From Lingula anatina (taxonomy: Eukaryota; Brachiopoda; Lingulata; Lingulida; Lingulidae), in the NCBI RefSeq assembly GCF_001039355.2, contig NW_019775434.1, positions 362,462 to 407,862 of the forward strand: a DNA stretch of 45,401 bases, written 5' to 3'. Positions within the stretch are counted from its first letter, which is position 1; every line of letters starts with the position of its first letter. Positions 9,201 through 18,040 of this stretch are shown here, piece by piece. The position numbers and the translations under genes are program-made. The notes under the pieces are model-generated. The model saw only the letters and a program-made list of their open reading frames with translations. It did no database searches and was not told the DNA's origin.

Positions 9201-12200
9201 TTTTTACCGTGATAAAAAGAAACTTATCATTAGATATGAGAAGAATAAAGGTATGTTTTAGTGAAGTAAAAACTGACAGCACTTATTTACAATGAATGAG
9301 GATTGATCGTTAATGCCAAGAATAATAAACTTCAAATTTATGAAAAATCAATGACAATTAAAGTACTTGAAAGACTAGAGTTATTATATTGAAATTTTTG
9401 TATGAAGATTAACATGTTTTTCAGAAACCCTTTATGGATTTCATCTAATTTTCACCTAGACATATTCACTACTGAAATCTGTCAGCAATCCAATAACCAG
9501 TTTAATTCATTTTAACATGTGAGTTAGTGTTTACTTATACTTTTAAGTATCCATATCATTTTTTTTATTTTATTTAAGATGATAAGAATGGTAAAATTGT
9601 TATCCAATTATATAAATTTCAGATGCACAAGGTGTTTTGAAAAATGGATCTTTTGACTATAAAGGGGTAAAATTTACCCCCATATTGTTCCAGTCCCCAA
9701 AACCAATGCAGCAGCATCAAAAGCATGTCCAAGAGCATTCCCACAGTGCAACTGCTGCAGGCTTGGAGCATTCTGGAGGCCCCCCTTCAGANAATATTCG
9801 GAGGCGGTTTCGCCTCTCTGATCCTCTAGTTAAAAGCTGGTGGTGATTATGCTGTTAAACATTATGTAACATTGCATCAAAACTGACAAAAACCCTATTT
9901 ACTGCACTACCAATGCAAGCAGTATGAAAGGAGAACTATGTTACTCAAGCTTTCAAGAATGGTTTTTAGGATGATTAAAATACAGCTTTAGATGTAAAAG
10001 CAGCCAGATTAAATTCTTTTTCTTGAAGCCATGCAGTTTTTTTCTTGTAAAGTGTTCACAAAACTATTAAAAGCTACCATCTGCACTAGATGACAAATTT
10101 GTCAGTATACATGCTGCTGCACTCAATTATTCTGTTAAGAAAGAGGCATGTTTTGGTAAAGAGTCAAATTTGACATGCGCATAGGGTAGTTAATGCAAAT
10201 TGATACTGAAATACTTAACATAATTTGAATTCAAGGGAATAAAAAATCTGTCAAATTCTCTGTTTTCATCATAATGCAAATTTCAGTTATAGAATACATG
10301 AGGTAAAGATTTCTGCTAAAATAATGATCAATACCCATTGTCAAGTTTCATTTTTCATGTTTAAAAGATTATTCTTTTCATATATATGTGCTGCATTAAA
10401 ATTAATTAATTTGTGTTTGACCTTACAGGAATTTGTGTTTGATCTTACAGGAAATGGTCCAAATGTTCCATTTGAAATTCAAAATTTAGGACCACAATTC
10501 CTTAAGTTGTATCACAAAGCTCTGAAGGAAGGTAAAAGTAAAGTCTGTCGTATAAGACTCATGGTGCTGGGACACTATGGAGCAGGAAAAACGAGACTTC
10601 GAAAAGCACTACTGAAACAGTGTTATTATCCAAAAAATGACCGTGAAACCAATGGCGTCGAAGTTGATCCTAATGTATCAACCGTGTCCATAAACAGGTG
10701 TTTGTCTTGGGATGCTAATGGTATGTAAGGTGACATGTTTTATTTTATCCTCTCTCCAAGCAAACACACTCACAGGGTAACACACACACACGCACACGCA
10801 CACACGAACCAAAAATAGGGCTGCAATTGTAGGAATGTGAACAATTGTGTATCAATTATTAGCAATTTCTTAAAATAGGTGCATGAAATATAAACATATA
10901 CAAGCTATATTATATATGTTACATACATATTTCAGATGAAGAAGATGACTTTAAGCATTCACTTATAGCTGAAGCCATTATAGAAAGTAAGTTTTTTTGT
11001 GAAAAGACTTAAAATTATAAAAGGAATTTTACAGGTGTGCTTTTAAGATTGTTCACAGTACACATCAATAAGTGTATACATTATCAAGTAATGAATTAGC
11101 TTCTAGTAGAAGATTTAATGTGGATAGCAGATATTTTAAAAAATTGACATTACATTTCATTTTAGTCATCTATAATAGTCATATATAAAAATTTATATAA
11201 TTTATATAATCTATAATATATAATGGATATTTTCATTTTCACCAAATTGAATGTAATGTGTATTAAAATTGTTTACAGGCCTTCAGGATGATACTTGCAG
11301 TGAAAAAGATGACATTCCTGTATTGAGTGATGAGTATATTTTACATGACCAGGCACCTGAATTGGAGTCTAATATTTCAAGACTACCTCAAGAGTCAGAA
11401 ACCTGTGTGATGGCACACTCTGCAGAGATGGAGTCAGGTGAAAATCCAGATAAAAATTTGTCAAAACAGGCATCAAGTCTTGAATCTGATCTTGAATTTG
11501 ACATTGATCAGATTGACATTTCAGAAGATACTAAGGAGATCCATGAAGCAGTAAAGAGATTATTTGCAAGCCAAGGTAGTGTGGAAAGAGATGAGTGCAA
11601 AGTTCAGCTTTCAATTTGGGACTTTGGGGGCCAACATGTGTATTACACTACTCACCAAACTTTCCTGTCCCAAAAAGCAATATATTTAATGGTATTGGAT
11701 GCCAGCAATGAACTTGATGAAGTGATATCTACCTACAAACAGTCCTCTGAGGGACCAGTGCTTGACAAAACAGTGCCACAGACTGTAAAGGGTAAAGATT
11801 GATGTTTGTCTATTAATGGATTTTTATGATGTTGGAAAAATCCTTTGTGTCAGTGTTTAAATTCAAGAATTAAATATATGATTAAAAGTTATTTATTTGA
11901 AATTTCTTACATGATAACATACATATAATCATGGCCCTAATCATTAATGACGTAAATTGATTTGAAATTTAATGAATTTTTATTTTAAGGTCTTCAGATA
12001 TGAAGTTCCATAATTTCTGTATTGTGTACCAGTTCTGTTAATTCTGGACAATTCTGTCTTCCTCAGAACACAGCGACTACTGGTTGGATTCTGTCCACAG
12101 CTTTACCACTGGTCAAACTGTGGACGAAAGTGAATGTCCACCTGTGATTATTGTTGGTACCCATAAAGATGAGCTTACAGAAGCTGAGGTAATGGTGTAA

Positions 12201-15200
12201 ATATAATGAAAATTTTTAATGTTCATCATATTAGAACCTTATATAAATGCAGTTTGTTGTGTGTAGATGTATACATTTTGGTGCTATCTAGTCTTGTATT
12301 TATATTTGTGTGTGTGTGTTTTCTTTTTCTTTTCTTTTTTTCCCTGTCTTAGGCATACTTCAGAATTAAGTAAATAGTAAATCATTGACTTGTCTGCAAA
12401 TGTTGACAAATGCTTAGACTATGGTAGTAATATTGTCTTGTGGACACTGTGTCATTGACGTGGGTACTCTGTTTTATGTAGAACCCTGGGGTTGCCAAAT
12501 ATGAAACTGGACATGATCAAATTGTTATTTATATTCATATTTATACCCAAGTAAAACATTAGTTTTGATTGTACAATTCTTTTTTTCTGCAGGAAGAACC
12601 AACTGCAGTGTGCTTTTTTATGAAAATATTTTGAGCTAAATTTTGTTATCTTATACTTATTTCCAGGTTGAAACATTTTGCAAAAATGTACGGCAACATT
12701 TGAAAGGGAAGCACAGCCACAACCATCATGTTTATAACAAGAAATACTTCGTGGTCAACGCTACTGATGAAAATGATCCTGAACTGAATGCCCTCAAAGA
12801 GTGTATAATGGACATTGCCAGAGAACAGCCTTATTGGGGAGAAGACCATCCTTGCAAGTGGCTAGAATTAGAGTCTCAACTGCGCAAACAAAGCAAGAAA
12901 AAGGTTATGAAGCTGGATGATGTCTTACAGTTAGCAGGGAAAGAACCCATATCCATGACAGACCTGACAGAAGTCAAAGCATGTCTAGTGTTTCTTCATG
13001 CTTTGGGAGAGGTGATCTATTTTGATGAAAAAGGACTTGAGGACGTTGTAATTTTAGATCCACAGTGGCTTGTGAATGCTTTTCGCTCCATCATAACTTT
13101 ACCTAGGTATGAGGATCGCTCTCACAATACACATGAATTCTGGGATAAGCTCCATGAAGAAGCCATCTTGGATGAGAAATTGGTCAATGCAGTTTGGAGA
13201 AACATGGTCCGTTGTGACCCTGCTCTTTATGAAAACAAGATGGCAATTTTGCATGTCATGGAGAAGTTTGATATTATCAGTAAACATCCCAAGTGCAGCA
13301 AGTCTGGTTCTGCCCAGTATTTTGTCCCCTGTCAAGCCAAGAAGGTCCAAGAGGAAACACCAATTTGCAGCCAAGATAGGGATGTTCTTCAAACTTCTTT
13401 ATGTTATGAGTCCCAACAGAAATTTTTCCCAAACTGTCTATTTCATAGGCTAGTAGCTGCTTGTCTACACAGATATGAACTATACAATGGTTGTCTACAT
13501 GCCAACTGTGTGCGACTGCAATTGGATCCTGCTGCCATGCTTGTGCTCACCTTGTGGAAAAGACCATACAGCATCCGTCTTGAGATGGAGGATTCAAACA
13601 AGCCCCACTCCTCTAAAGATTTGTATGTTGCAGCACGGAAATTCATTGAAGAACAACTGAAGAAGGTGGCCAGATTATATTGTCCCAATCTTTGCACCAG
13701 TTGTCTTATCTATGATCCAGGTTGTAAGAACTGGGCAAAGTTAAGTCCAAGTATGGTGGACTCCATGTGGAAGTGTCCTTGCATAAGATGCTCTGCCTGC
13801 AATCGTGTATTTTCTGTGGAACATTATCACATATGGTTTGAAGAACCAAAGGAGGAGGTTTGTATACAAAACTGATCATATAAAATCAATGTATAAAATA
13901 AACTGTTTTTTAAAGAATTTTTAGAAATAAAAACCAACAGTACAATCTGTAAACTGTTTAAGTGATTTAAGTCTCTAGTTTTAGAGTCAATATTGCTTTG
14001 GAGGGAGAAACTAAAGGGTGTATTTTCTTAATTTAAAGAAAATAAATGTTATAGTTAAATATATTTTTCAGGCATATTTTTGCTGGAGGTTCTAGTGTAA
14101 ATTTATATTTCTTTTCCTCATTTCATGTGTACTTTTGACCAATTTTTTTTCAAATTGCTTTTACAGAAAATAGCAGGCTCTTCTAAACCAACTAAACGGC
14201 TGCACTTTGGCCAGGATTCTCAAATTATGGGAAATGCTCCTAAATGTGCTTGCTGCAGCAGTCAAAAGTCCCTGCCACTCTCCTCCGGGTCCAGCAATTC
14301 AGAAACCACTGCCAACTCTTCAAAAAAGCCCATAAAAACTGGTAGAAAAAGGTCTGAAGGAAATACCTTGAAAAGAAGGGGAAAAGAACCAAACCCCAAT
14401 CCTGTTCATAAAATAGGAAGGTTTTCTTCTAGCGAGACAACAGGAAAGGACAGAAATACAGTTAAAGATGCTAAAAGAAAACGAGTTTTAAGTGCCGAAG
14501 ATGCAGAAGAAGAACATTGTGTCCCATGCAAGAAGAGACAGGCTACATCAACTGGTACCAGCAGGTACAAAAGCAAGAGGGTCTCCTCTGGAATAAGTGG
14601 GCGTTTGAAGAGAGTTGTATCTATGAAACAAGATAAGACAAAGAAGGAGTCAACACCAAGAGGGGGTAGTTCTGGCAGGCGAAGAACTGCTACAGTGACA
14701 CAGGAGGGTGGCCCCGAGATTATTCCACCTGTGAAGTATGCTTGTAAAACTACATCAACAGCAAGCCAAGGAGGTACATCTATACAGAGGGAAGTCTATA
14801 ATGAGAGATATACTGTTGAAACCCCAGTCCATACTCAGGTACCAGTTCAAGGGCATTTTCCTCAAGTTCATGGTCAGTCACCTTTGCTAGTTCAAAGGTC
14901 AATTTTCCCGCAAGGTCAAGGGCATTCCTCTCTTCAAGGTCAGTCATACCCACAAATGTTCCAAAGTCCAAGTCGACATGAATTCAGAGAGCATAGATAT
15001 CAACCACCAGAAGAATTGAAGAACTATAAATTTATCAGTAAAAAACTTTCAGATGAATTAAATGCCGCATTCCAGCAAGATGAAGTGTGGGACGCAGTTT
15101 TGGGATATACCCATTATCCAGAACCAACCATCCCCAGTGCTGAGGATTTGTTTAGACCAGATGGGCCATCCAGATTTGACATTGTCTTCTGCAAGGTGAA

Positions 15201-16357
15201 CTGCTCTCTGAAACATCTGTTGAAGCTGGTGAACTTCTTGAGTCAAGAGTGGCACGTTTCTTTGGCTGTTGTCATGGAGACAAAGGTTGGTATTGCCTAA
15301 TTTGCTGTATTGGTTAATTCCAGTTTTTATGTGCAGACACAGTGTACTTTATCAGTGATAACGCAATAAGTGAAACCCCTTAGCCTCTTGTCTTTGAACA
15401 GGACTGATGAATATTAAAAATCAGATCAAGTTTGAAATTCGGCTTTATCTGACAATTTTTGAAAAGGGAATGCCTTTTTTTCCTTTTTTTAGCATATATT
15501 GTACTATGACATTGTGCAATTATACAGTTAACACATTTAACAATTGTTTGACCAATTGTTCTTCAAATAAGACTGATGAATATATTGTAAATTGCAGCTT
15601 GATTTTGAAAACCAGTCTAATTCTAATCTATTTAAATATTCTACCTTTTTTTTCATTTTTCATAAATTGGCAATTAATTATTTCATTGTGTGAATTTGGG
15701 CCTATGAGTTACATTTTTGTCATGTTTACATTTACAGTAGACAGCACATAAATTGGTGTTGATCATGTTGTTAATGTTATATGAACATTAAGAAAAACCG
15801 TAGGACCTGTTTAACTAAGCTGACGTTAGTTATTCAAACTAAAGACAGAAGTATCTCACTGACAAGAAGACTTAGTGATTTTCGAGTGGTGTTTCATGAA
15901 GCTATCATTGTTAAATTGATTGGTTGTAAGTGGCAGTAGTATTAGGTGCGCATGATTTTCCATTTCCATGTAAAAGAAGCATCATGGTGTTTGCTGAAAG
16001 TGATTTTAATCTGTTTTTCAGGTATGTAATAATAGGGAAGCCGAGTTTGGATGTCTACGTAGGAACAAAACATTTGTCAAAGAAAATATCTGCAACCCAG
16101 TTCGTTTGTTGGATTATTTGTATGAGAAGGATGTAATAGGTGAAAACCAGATGGAAGAAATTAAAAAGGCTGATGAAATATCACCTCAAGAAGCATGTGA
16201 TGCTTTGATCGAGGCACTATTGTCCTGTGACTGTACTAAGGATCCAATGTGGCACTTCAAAGTGGCATTGAAAACCACAGGTCAAGGTCACATTGCAGAC
16301 AAACTTGTACCTAAGCGCGATTCTAAGGAGAATAAAAAATCAGTGGATGCAACATAA
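6009..16357 (+). CDS. Roco-family GTPase with RRM-like, ROC-COR and C-terminal CARD domains (gene-level, spliced, 5' end incomplete)
   Basis: Eleven exons join into an open chain of about 2,074 residues ending at a TAA at 16355-16357. Domain order by approximate residue is: acidic segment (1-74), linker with three 90-residue repeats (158-429), His/Gln/Ser-rich linker, PARP14-type RRM-like domain (744-822), ROC GTPase (868-1194) with P-loop GHYGAGKT near 915, WDFGGQ near 1095 and THKD near 1184, COR domain (1194-1530), Cys-rich module (1538-1580), basic linker (1591-1860), unknown helical part, and CARD (1972-2058). Roco proteins are GTP-controlled dimers; a CARD makes homotypic contacts in inflammasome and apoptosis complexes. 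There is no kinase domain and I see no leucine-rich repeats, so it is not an LRRK orthologue. The protein is probably cytosolic or nuclear: no signal peptide or membrane segment is seen. A signalling role in immunity or cell death is an inference from domains. Confidence 0.8.
6422..8381 (+). CDS. Roco gene exon B: large low-complexity exon with three 90-residue repeats
   Basis: The exon starts after the acceptor TTTCTACAG in phase 0 and ends at AAAG followed by GTTAGC in phase 1, coding about 653 residues. Positions 6671-7486 encode three tandem repeats, each with SGYGIDAES-like, GGHNKDKIQQSHLSQVLHPH and FRSLTQSEEFRLKPGHSP blocks. The rest is rich in His, Gln, Ser, Gly and Pro, with recurrent GH dipeptides, and looks disordered. 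The last 60 residues (LIQMLSKTMPSMAQLGSQLG and LLHLANENAKLKAQQL) look helical, possibly a short coiled coil. I recognise no catalytic domain. It is joined in frame to the RRM-like exon. Confidence 0.8.
6671..7486 (+). repeat. Coding tandem repeat: 276 + 270 + 270 bp
   Basis: Units start at the ATG codons at 6671, 6947 and 7217. Units 2 and 3 differ at only a few bases over most of their 270-bp length, whereas unit 1 is more diverged and has two extra codons. This points to a recent duplication of unit 2 or 3. The length is a multiple of three, so copy-number change keeps the frame. Confidence 0.93.
8382..9037 (+). other. Roco intron with dispersed-repeat copy
   Basis: This phase-1 intron carries, at about 8719-8869, a diverged interspersed repeat whose other copy is in inverted orientation in an adenylate cyclase intron at about 24784-24906. 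Confidence 0.7.
9038..9250 (+). CDS. Roco gene exon C: N-terminal part of RRM-like domain
   Basis: The exon lies between a good acceptor (TTTTCAG) and donor (AAAG then GTATGT), phase 1 at both ends. It encodes SILVEVTMSG, then ELKFLFENAKRTGGGDIDKF and KKLIIRYEKNK. The pattern of a beta strand, a helix with L..LFEN, the block KRTGGGDI and a second strand resembles the RRM-like modules of PARP14/PARP10-type and interferon-induced proteins, where FEN..KRSGGG is characteristic. Family assignment rests on that motif alone. Confidence 0.75.
9623..9828 (+). CDS. Roco gene exon D: end of RRM-like domain, 3' end uncertain
   Basis: Acceptor AAATTTCAG gives phase 1, in frame with exon C. The first part (DAQGVLKNGSFDYKGVKFTP) matches the last helix and strand of a PARP14-type RRM (usually AERVL..-..G..L.V). 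A His/Gln-rich linker follows. The sequence contains one undetermined base at 9792, so the end is not secure. A donor after 9828 (CTA then GTTAAA) keeps the frame with the next exon but is weak. Stronger-looking GT sites after 9839 or 9842 do not keep it unless bases are missing at the N. Without splicing the frame stops at 9846. Confidence 0.6.
9829..10428 (+). other. Roco intron between exons D and E
   Basis: AT-rich intron. Its 3' end contains a near-perfect 22-bp tandem duplication that carries the splice acceptor twice (10408-10451). Nothing else is recognised. Confidence 0.6.
10429..10720 (+). CDS. Roco gene exon E: start of ROC GTPase with P-loop
   Basis: This exon encodes FLKLYHKALKEGKSKVCRIR followed by LMVLGHYGAGKTRLRKALL. 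The latter is the G1 or Walker A motif that holds the nucleotide phosphates in ROC (Ras of complex) domains. The short amphipathic lead-in ending ALKEGK is also typical of Roco proteins. It ends at ATG then GTATGT in phase 1. The acceptor at 10427-10428 gives phase 0. The duplicate acceptor at 10449-10450 would shift the frame relative to it. Confidence 0.85.
10936..10986 (+). CDS. Roco gene exon F: small acidic exon in the ROC domain
   Basis: A 51-bp exon coding about 17 residues (DEEDDFKHSLIAEAIIES with the shared codons). Both junctions are consensus (TTTCAG; A then GTAAGT) and phase 1 on both sides, so it could be skipped without changing the frame. It lies between the P-loop and the G3 motif and starts the unusually long insertion in this GTPase. 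Confidence 0.75.
11279..11791 (+). CDS. Roco gene exon G: acidic insertion and ROC G3 motif
   Basis: Phase 1 to phase 1, 513 bp. The first 110 residues are acidic and Ser-rich, ending DIDQIDISEDTKEIHEAVKR. Then comes KVQLSIWDFGGQHVYYTTHQ, the G3 motif region of ROC domains (DxxG with the family's W-D-F-x-G-Q-x-x-Y pattern), followed by FLSQKAIYLMVLDAS, the usual strand after it. Because the P-loop lies in exon E, the G1-G3 distance is about 180 residues instead of about 50-55 in LRRK2, so most of this exon is an insertion. Confidence 0.85.
12067..12188 (+). CDS. Roco gene exon H: ROC G4 motif
   Basis: Encodes YWLDSVHSF and then PPVIIVGTHKDELTEAE. The THKD sequence replaces the NKxD guanine-specificity motif and is the usual form in Roco proteins. 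Acceptor CTCAG gives phase 1; donor GAG then GTAATG ends in phase 0. Confidence 0.85.
12189..12666 (+). other. Roco intron between exons H and I
   Basis: AT-rich phase-0 intron with a short (TG)n run near 12309-12319 and a polypyrimidine stretch near 12320-12342. No other feature is seen. Confidence 0.6.
12667..13857 (+). CDS. Roco gene exon I: end of ROC, COR domain and Cys-rich module
   Basis: Phase 0 at both ends, about 397 residues. KKYFVVNATDEND is the end of the ROC fold. The COR (C-terminal of ROC) dimerisation domain follows: LVFLHALGEVIYFDEKGLED and VVILDPQWLVNAFRSII near 13045-13098 are its hallmark segments, with HVMEKFDII and SAQYFVPC downstream. In the family COR pairs two ROC domains and couples GTP state to output. 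From 13681 the chain becomes Cys-rich (CPNLCTSC, then WKCPCIRCSACNRVF), suggesting a zinc-binding module. Neither a kinase nor WD repeats follow. Confidence 0.88.
13858..14166 (+). other. Roco intron between exons I and J
   Basis: Short AT-rich phase-0 intron with a pyrimidine-rich 3' end. No other feature is seen. Confidence 0.6.
14167..15285 (+). CDS. Roco gene exon J: basic linker and unidentified domain
   Basis: Phase 0 at both ends, 373 residues. The first 200 residues are rich in Lys, Arg and Ser with several bipartite nuclear-localisation-like clusters (GRKRSEGNTLKRRGK, DAKRKRVLS, CKKRQ, SGRLKRVV, SGRRRTATV). A Gln/Gly/His-rich part follows, repeating VQGHFPQVHGQSP-like units at about 14827-14960. 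The last 90 residues (from KKLSDELNAAF to VVMETK) look folded and helical, containing FDIVFCKVNCSLKHLLKLV. I do not recognise that domain. Confidence 0.75.
15286..16021 (+). other. Roco intron between exons J and K
   Basis: AT-rich phase-0 intron of 736 bp. The open frame at 15407-15751 inside it is compositionally AT-driven and shows no domain. Confidence 0.6.
16022..16357 (+). CDS. Roco gene exon K: C-terminal CARD
   Basis: The last coding exon starts after CTGTTTTTCAG in phase 0 and ends with TAA. It encodes a typical death-fold CARD: NKTFVKENICNPVRLLDYLY, then the VIGENQMEEIKKADEISPQE block (helices 2-4, the usual place of L-x-x-x-x-V-L-x-x-x-x-x-E-x-I), ACDALIEALLSC, and WHFKVALKTTGQGHIADKL. 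The final F..AL..TGQ..LA..L pattern is the hallmark of CARDs in RAIDD, Apaf-1 and NOD-type proteins. CARDs recruit partners by CARD-CARD binding. A short basic tail follows. The call rests on pattern recognition and not on a profile search. Confidence 0.78.
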   Translation, partial: VCNNREAEFGCLRRNKTFVKENICNPVRLLDYLYEKDVIGENQMEEIKKADEISPQEACDALIEALLSCDCTKDPMWHFKVALKTTGQGHIADKLVPKRDSKENKKSVDAT

Positions 16358-16476
16358 TCAATCAGCTTTAATGCAAGATTATTTATGTATTTAAACATTA
16401 TGTATTTATACAAATATATAATATATGCACTTTTTTTTAAAGCAAAGTACAATCCAAATTGTATGTGTGATATTTA

Positions 16477-16482
16477 AATAAA
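16477..16482 (+). terminator. Polyadenylation signal of the Roco gene
   Basis: A canonical AATAAA lies 120 bases after the stop codon, in an AT-rich 3' region. It is the first canonical hexamer after the stop codon that I found. Confidence 0.65.
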
Positions 16483-16689
16483 GCCAATGTGCCAGTTGTT
16501 TCCATCCATAAAATTTGTATAGTTTGGTAAATCATGCATTTTTTTTAAATGTTTATATTTTTGACTGCTGTCATTTGAAGTTATTTTTAGTGGTAACATT
16601 GATCACCAAAAGATGATTTTGGTATAATTTTGCATTTTTAGAAAAAAAGGTTAAAATTTTAATAATGATATAAACTTTATTTTTTCATG

Positions 16690-16975
16690 CAAGTTATTTG
16701 AGATTCCAATTAAACCAATGCATTTTAGAATTAATTGTGCCATTAGGTGTGCTTTTTGCAATTTTGCTGATGGATTAATATATTAATATATAAATGTTCT
16801 TTTTTAAACCGTACTTTATTTCTATTTTTAACCTATTCCAGGATTTATTTCATTAAATGAGCTTTTGTTTATTTGCTGATGGATTATATAATGTGGCTGT
16901 ACCTTATATGCATATATTTAACCCATTTCAGAATTAATATCATTGGATGCACTTAATTCACTGATGGATTGTTTG
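16690..16975. repeat. Degenerate tandem repeat of about 90-110 bp
   Basis: Three diverged units each end in (g/a)ctgatggatt, at about 16767, 16876 and 16962. Each is preceded by a cca(g/a)-att..at-cattaaatg-like stretch. Spacing is about 109 and 86 bases. Confidence 0.55.
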
Positions 16976-17013
16976 TACTATGAACTGTGCATTTGTATGT
17001 ATATAACTATGTA

Positions 17014-17124
17014 TTTATGTATAATTGGGTAGATACAGCAGGTGTATCATCCAGTTACAGTTTGAACGCGATATGTAAATTTATAGAAAAACAATTGGCA
17101 TACCAGAATTATATAGAATGACTC
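17014..17124. repeat. Perfect 111-bp direct repeat, copy 1
   Basis: Every base from 17014 to 17124 is repeated at 17682-17792, 668 bases downstream in the same orientation. No coding potential. Confidence 0.95.
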
Positions 17125-17681
17125 CATTAAATTTCGGGACATTGCGTCCGCCTATGTCATCAGGTGACTGGAGATTCTACACGCAAGGACCCTTAATTTC
17201 TTTGTGCAGTCGCAGTGACCGCTATCGGAGCAAACAAGCGACTCCTGGATAAAGAACATATTGTAAACTGCAACTGCTAAATAGCTAGAGAAACTAAAAC
17301 TTACCGCATTCATGTAACAGTCAGCAATTGTACTGTTGATCCTTGCTTGAAGTTGTGCAGAATCTGTCACTGTACGCTTCAACAGATCGAGTGAACTGCT
17401 GGAAAGTTCTCATAGAGGTAAAATGAAATTTTTTGAACTGAAGATTTCAGTTGCAGATTTGAGATAACTTGTAGCTTAATTGTATCATGCTCGTGAACAG
17501 AATGAATCAAGCAAAATGAGGCCAGGCAGTGATGCCCCATGGTATAAGTAGCAACATGTGCCTCTAAGGAGATTACCCCTCTAGGGCACAATTGAGCATG
17601 AGCAGAATGCACATGTGCTTAAATAAGCTCTCTGGAGATTGTTGTCGCCATAAAATGTCGTTTGACTACGCCAAACTTTCC
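17125..17681. other. 557-bp segment enclosed by the 111-bp direct repeats
   Basis: The enclosed DNA is less AT-rich than its surroundings and has minus-strand open frames of 76-77 codons without recognisable domains. It may be an inserted element or the non-repeated part of a local duplication. Confidence 0.5.
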
Positions 17682-17792
17682 TTTATGTATAATTGGGTAG
17701 ATACAGCAGGTGTATCATCCAGTTACAGTTTGAACGCGATATGTAAATTTATAGAAAAACAATTGGCATACCAGAATTATATAGAATGACTC
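17682..17792. repeat. Perfect 111-bp direct repeat, copy 2
   Basis: Identical to 17014-17124, ending at the shared word gactc. The sequences beyond differ. Confidence 0.95.
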
Positions 17793-17839
17793 TGCTCTGA
17801 GAAATGTGCATGTAAAAGGCATCTTTTTTATTTCAAAAC

Positions 17840-18040
17840 TTAGACTGCATTTCCACAGATTTTAGATCAATCTATCCCTGTGGAAAGCCAGCTTAAATGT
17901 CTGTCCCGCCTACTAAAAGCTGTAAGGGGGTAATTAACTTTCGTGCACACTCAGCTGACAGCAATGCATTTAGCGTGAACTCCCAGGGAGTTAGGTAGAT
18001 CCAGATGGATCAATCTTAATCTGTGGGAATCCAGTCTTAA
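17840..18040. mobile_element. MITE family A, copy 1
   Basis: A short foldback element. The ends ttagactgcatttccacag and the reverse complement of the right end (aagactggattcccacag) match. Internal landmarks are tgtcccgcctactaaaagct, gggggtaattaact and gaactcccagggagttag. Related copies are at 18319-18604 and 39694-39915. There is no coding sequence, so it would be non-autonomous. Confidence 0.75.
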
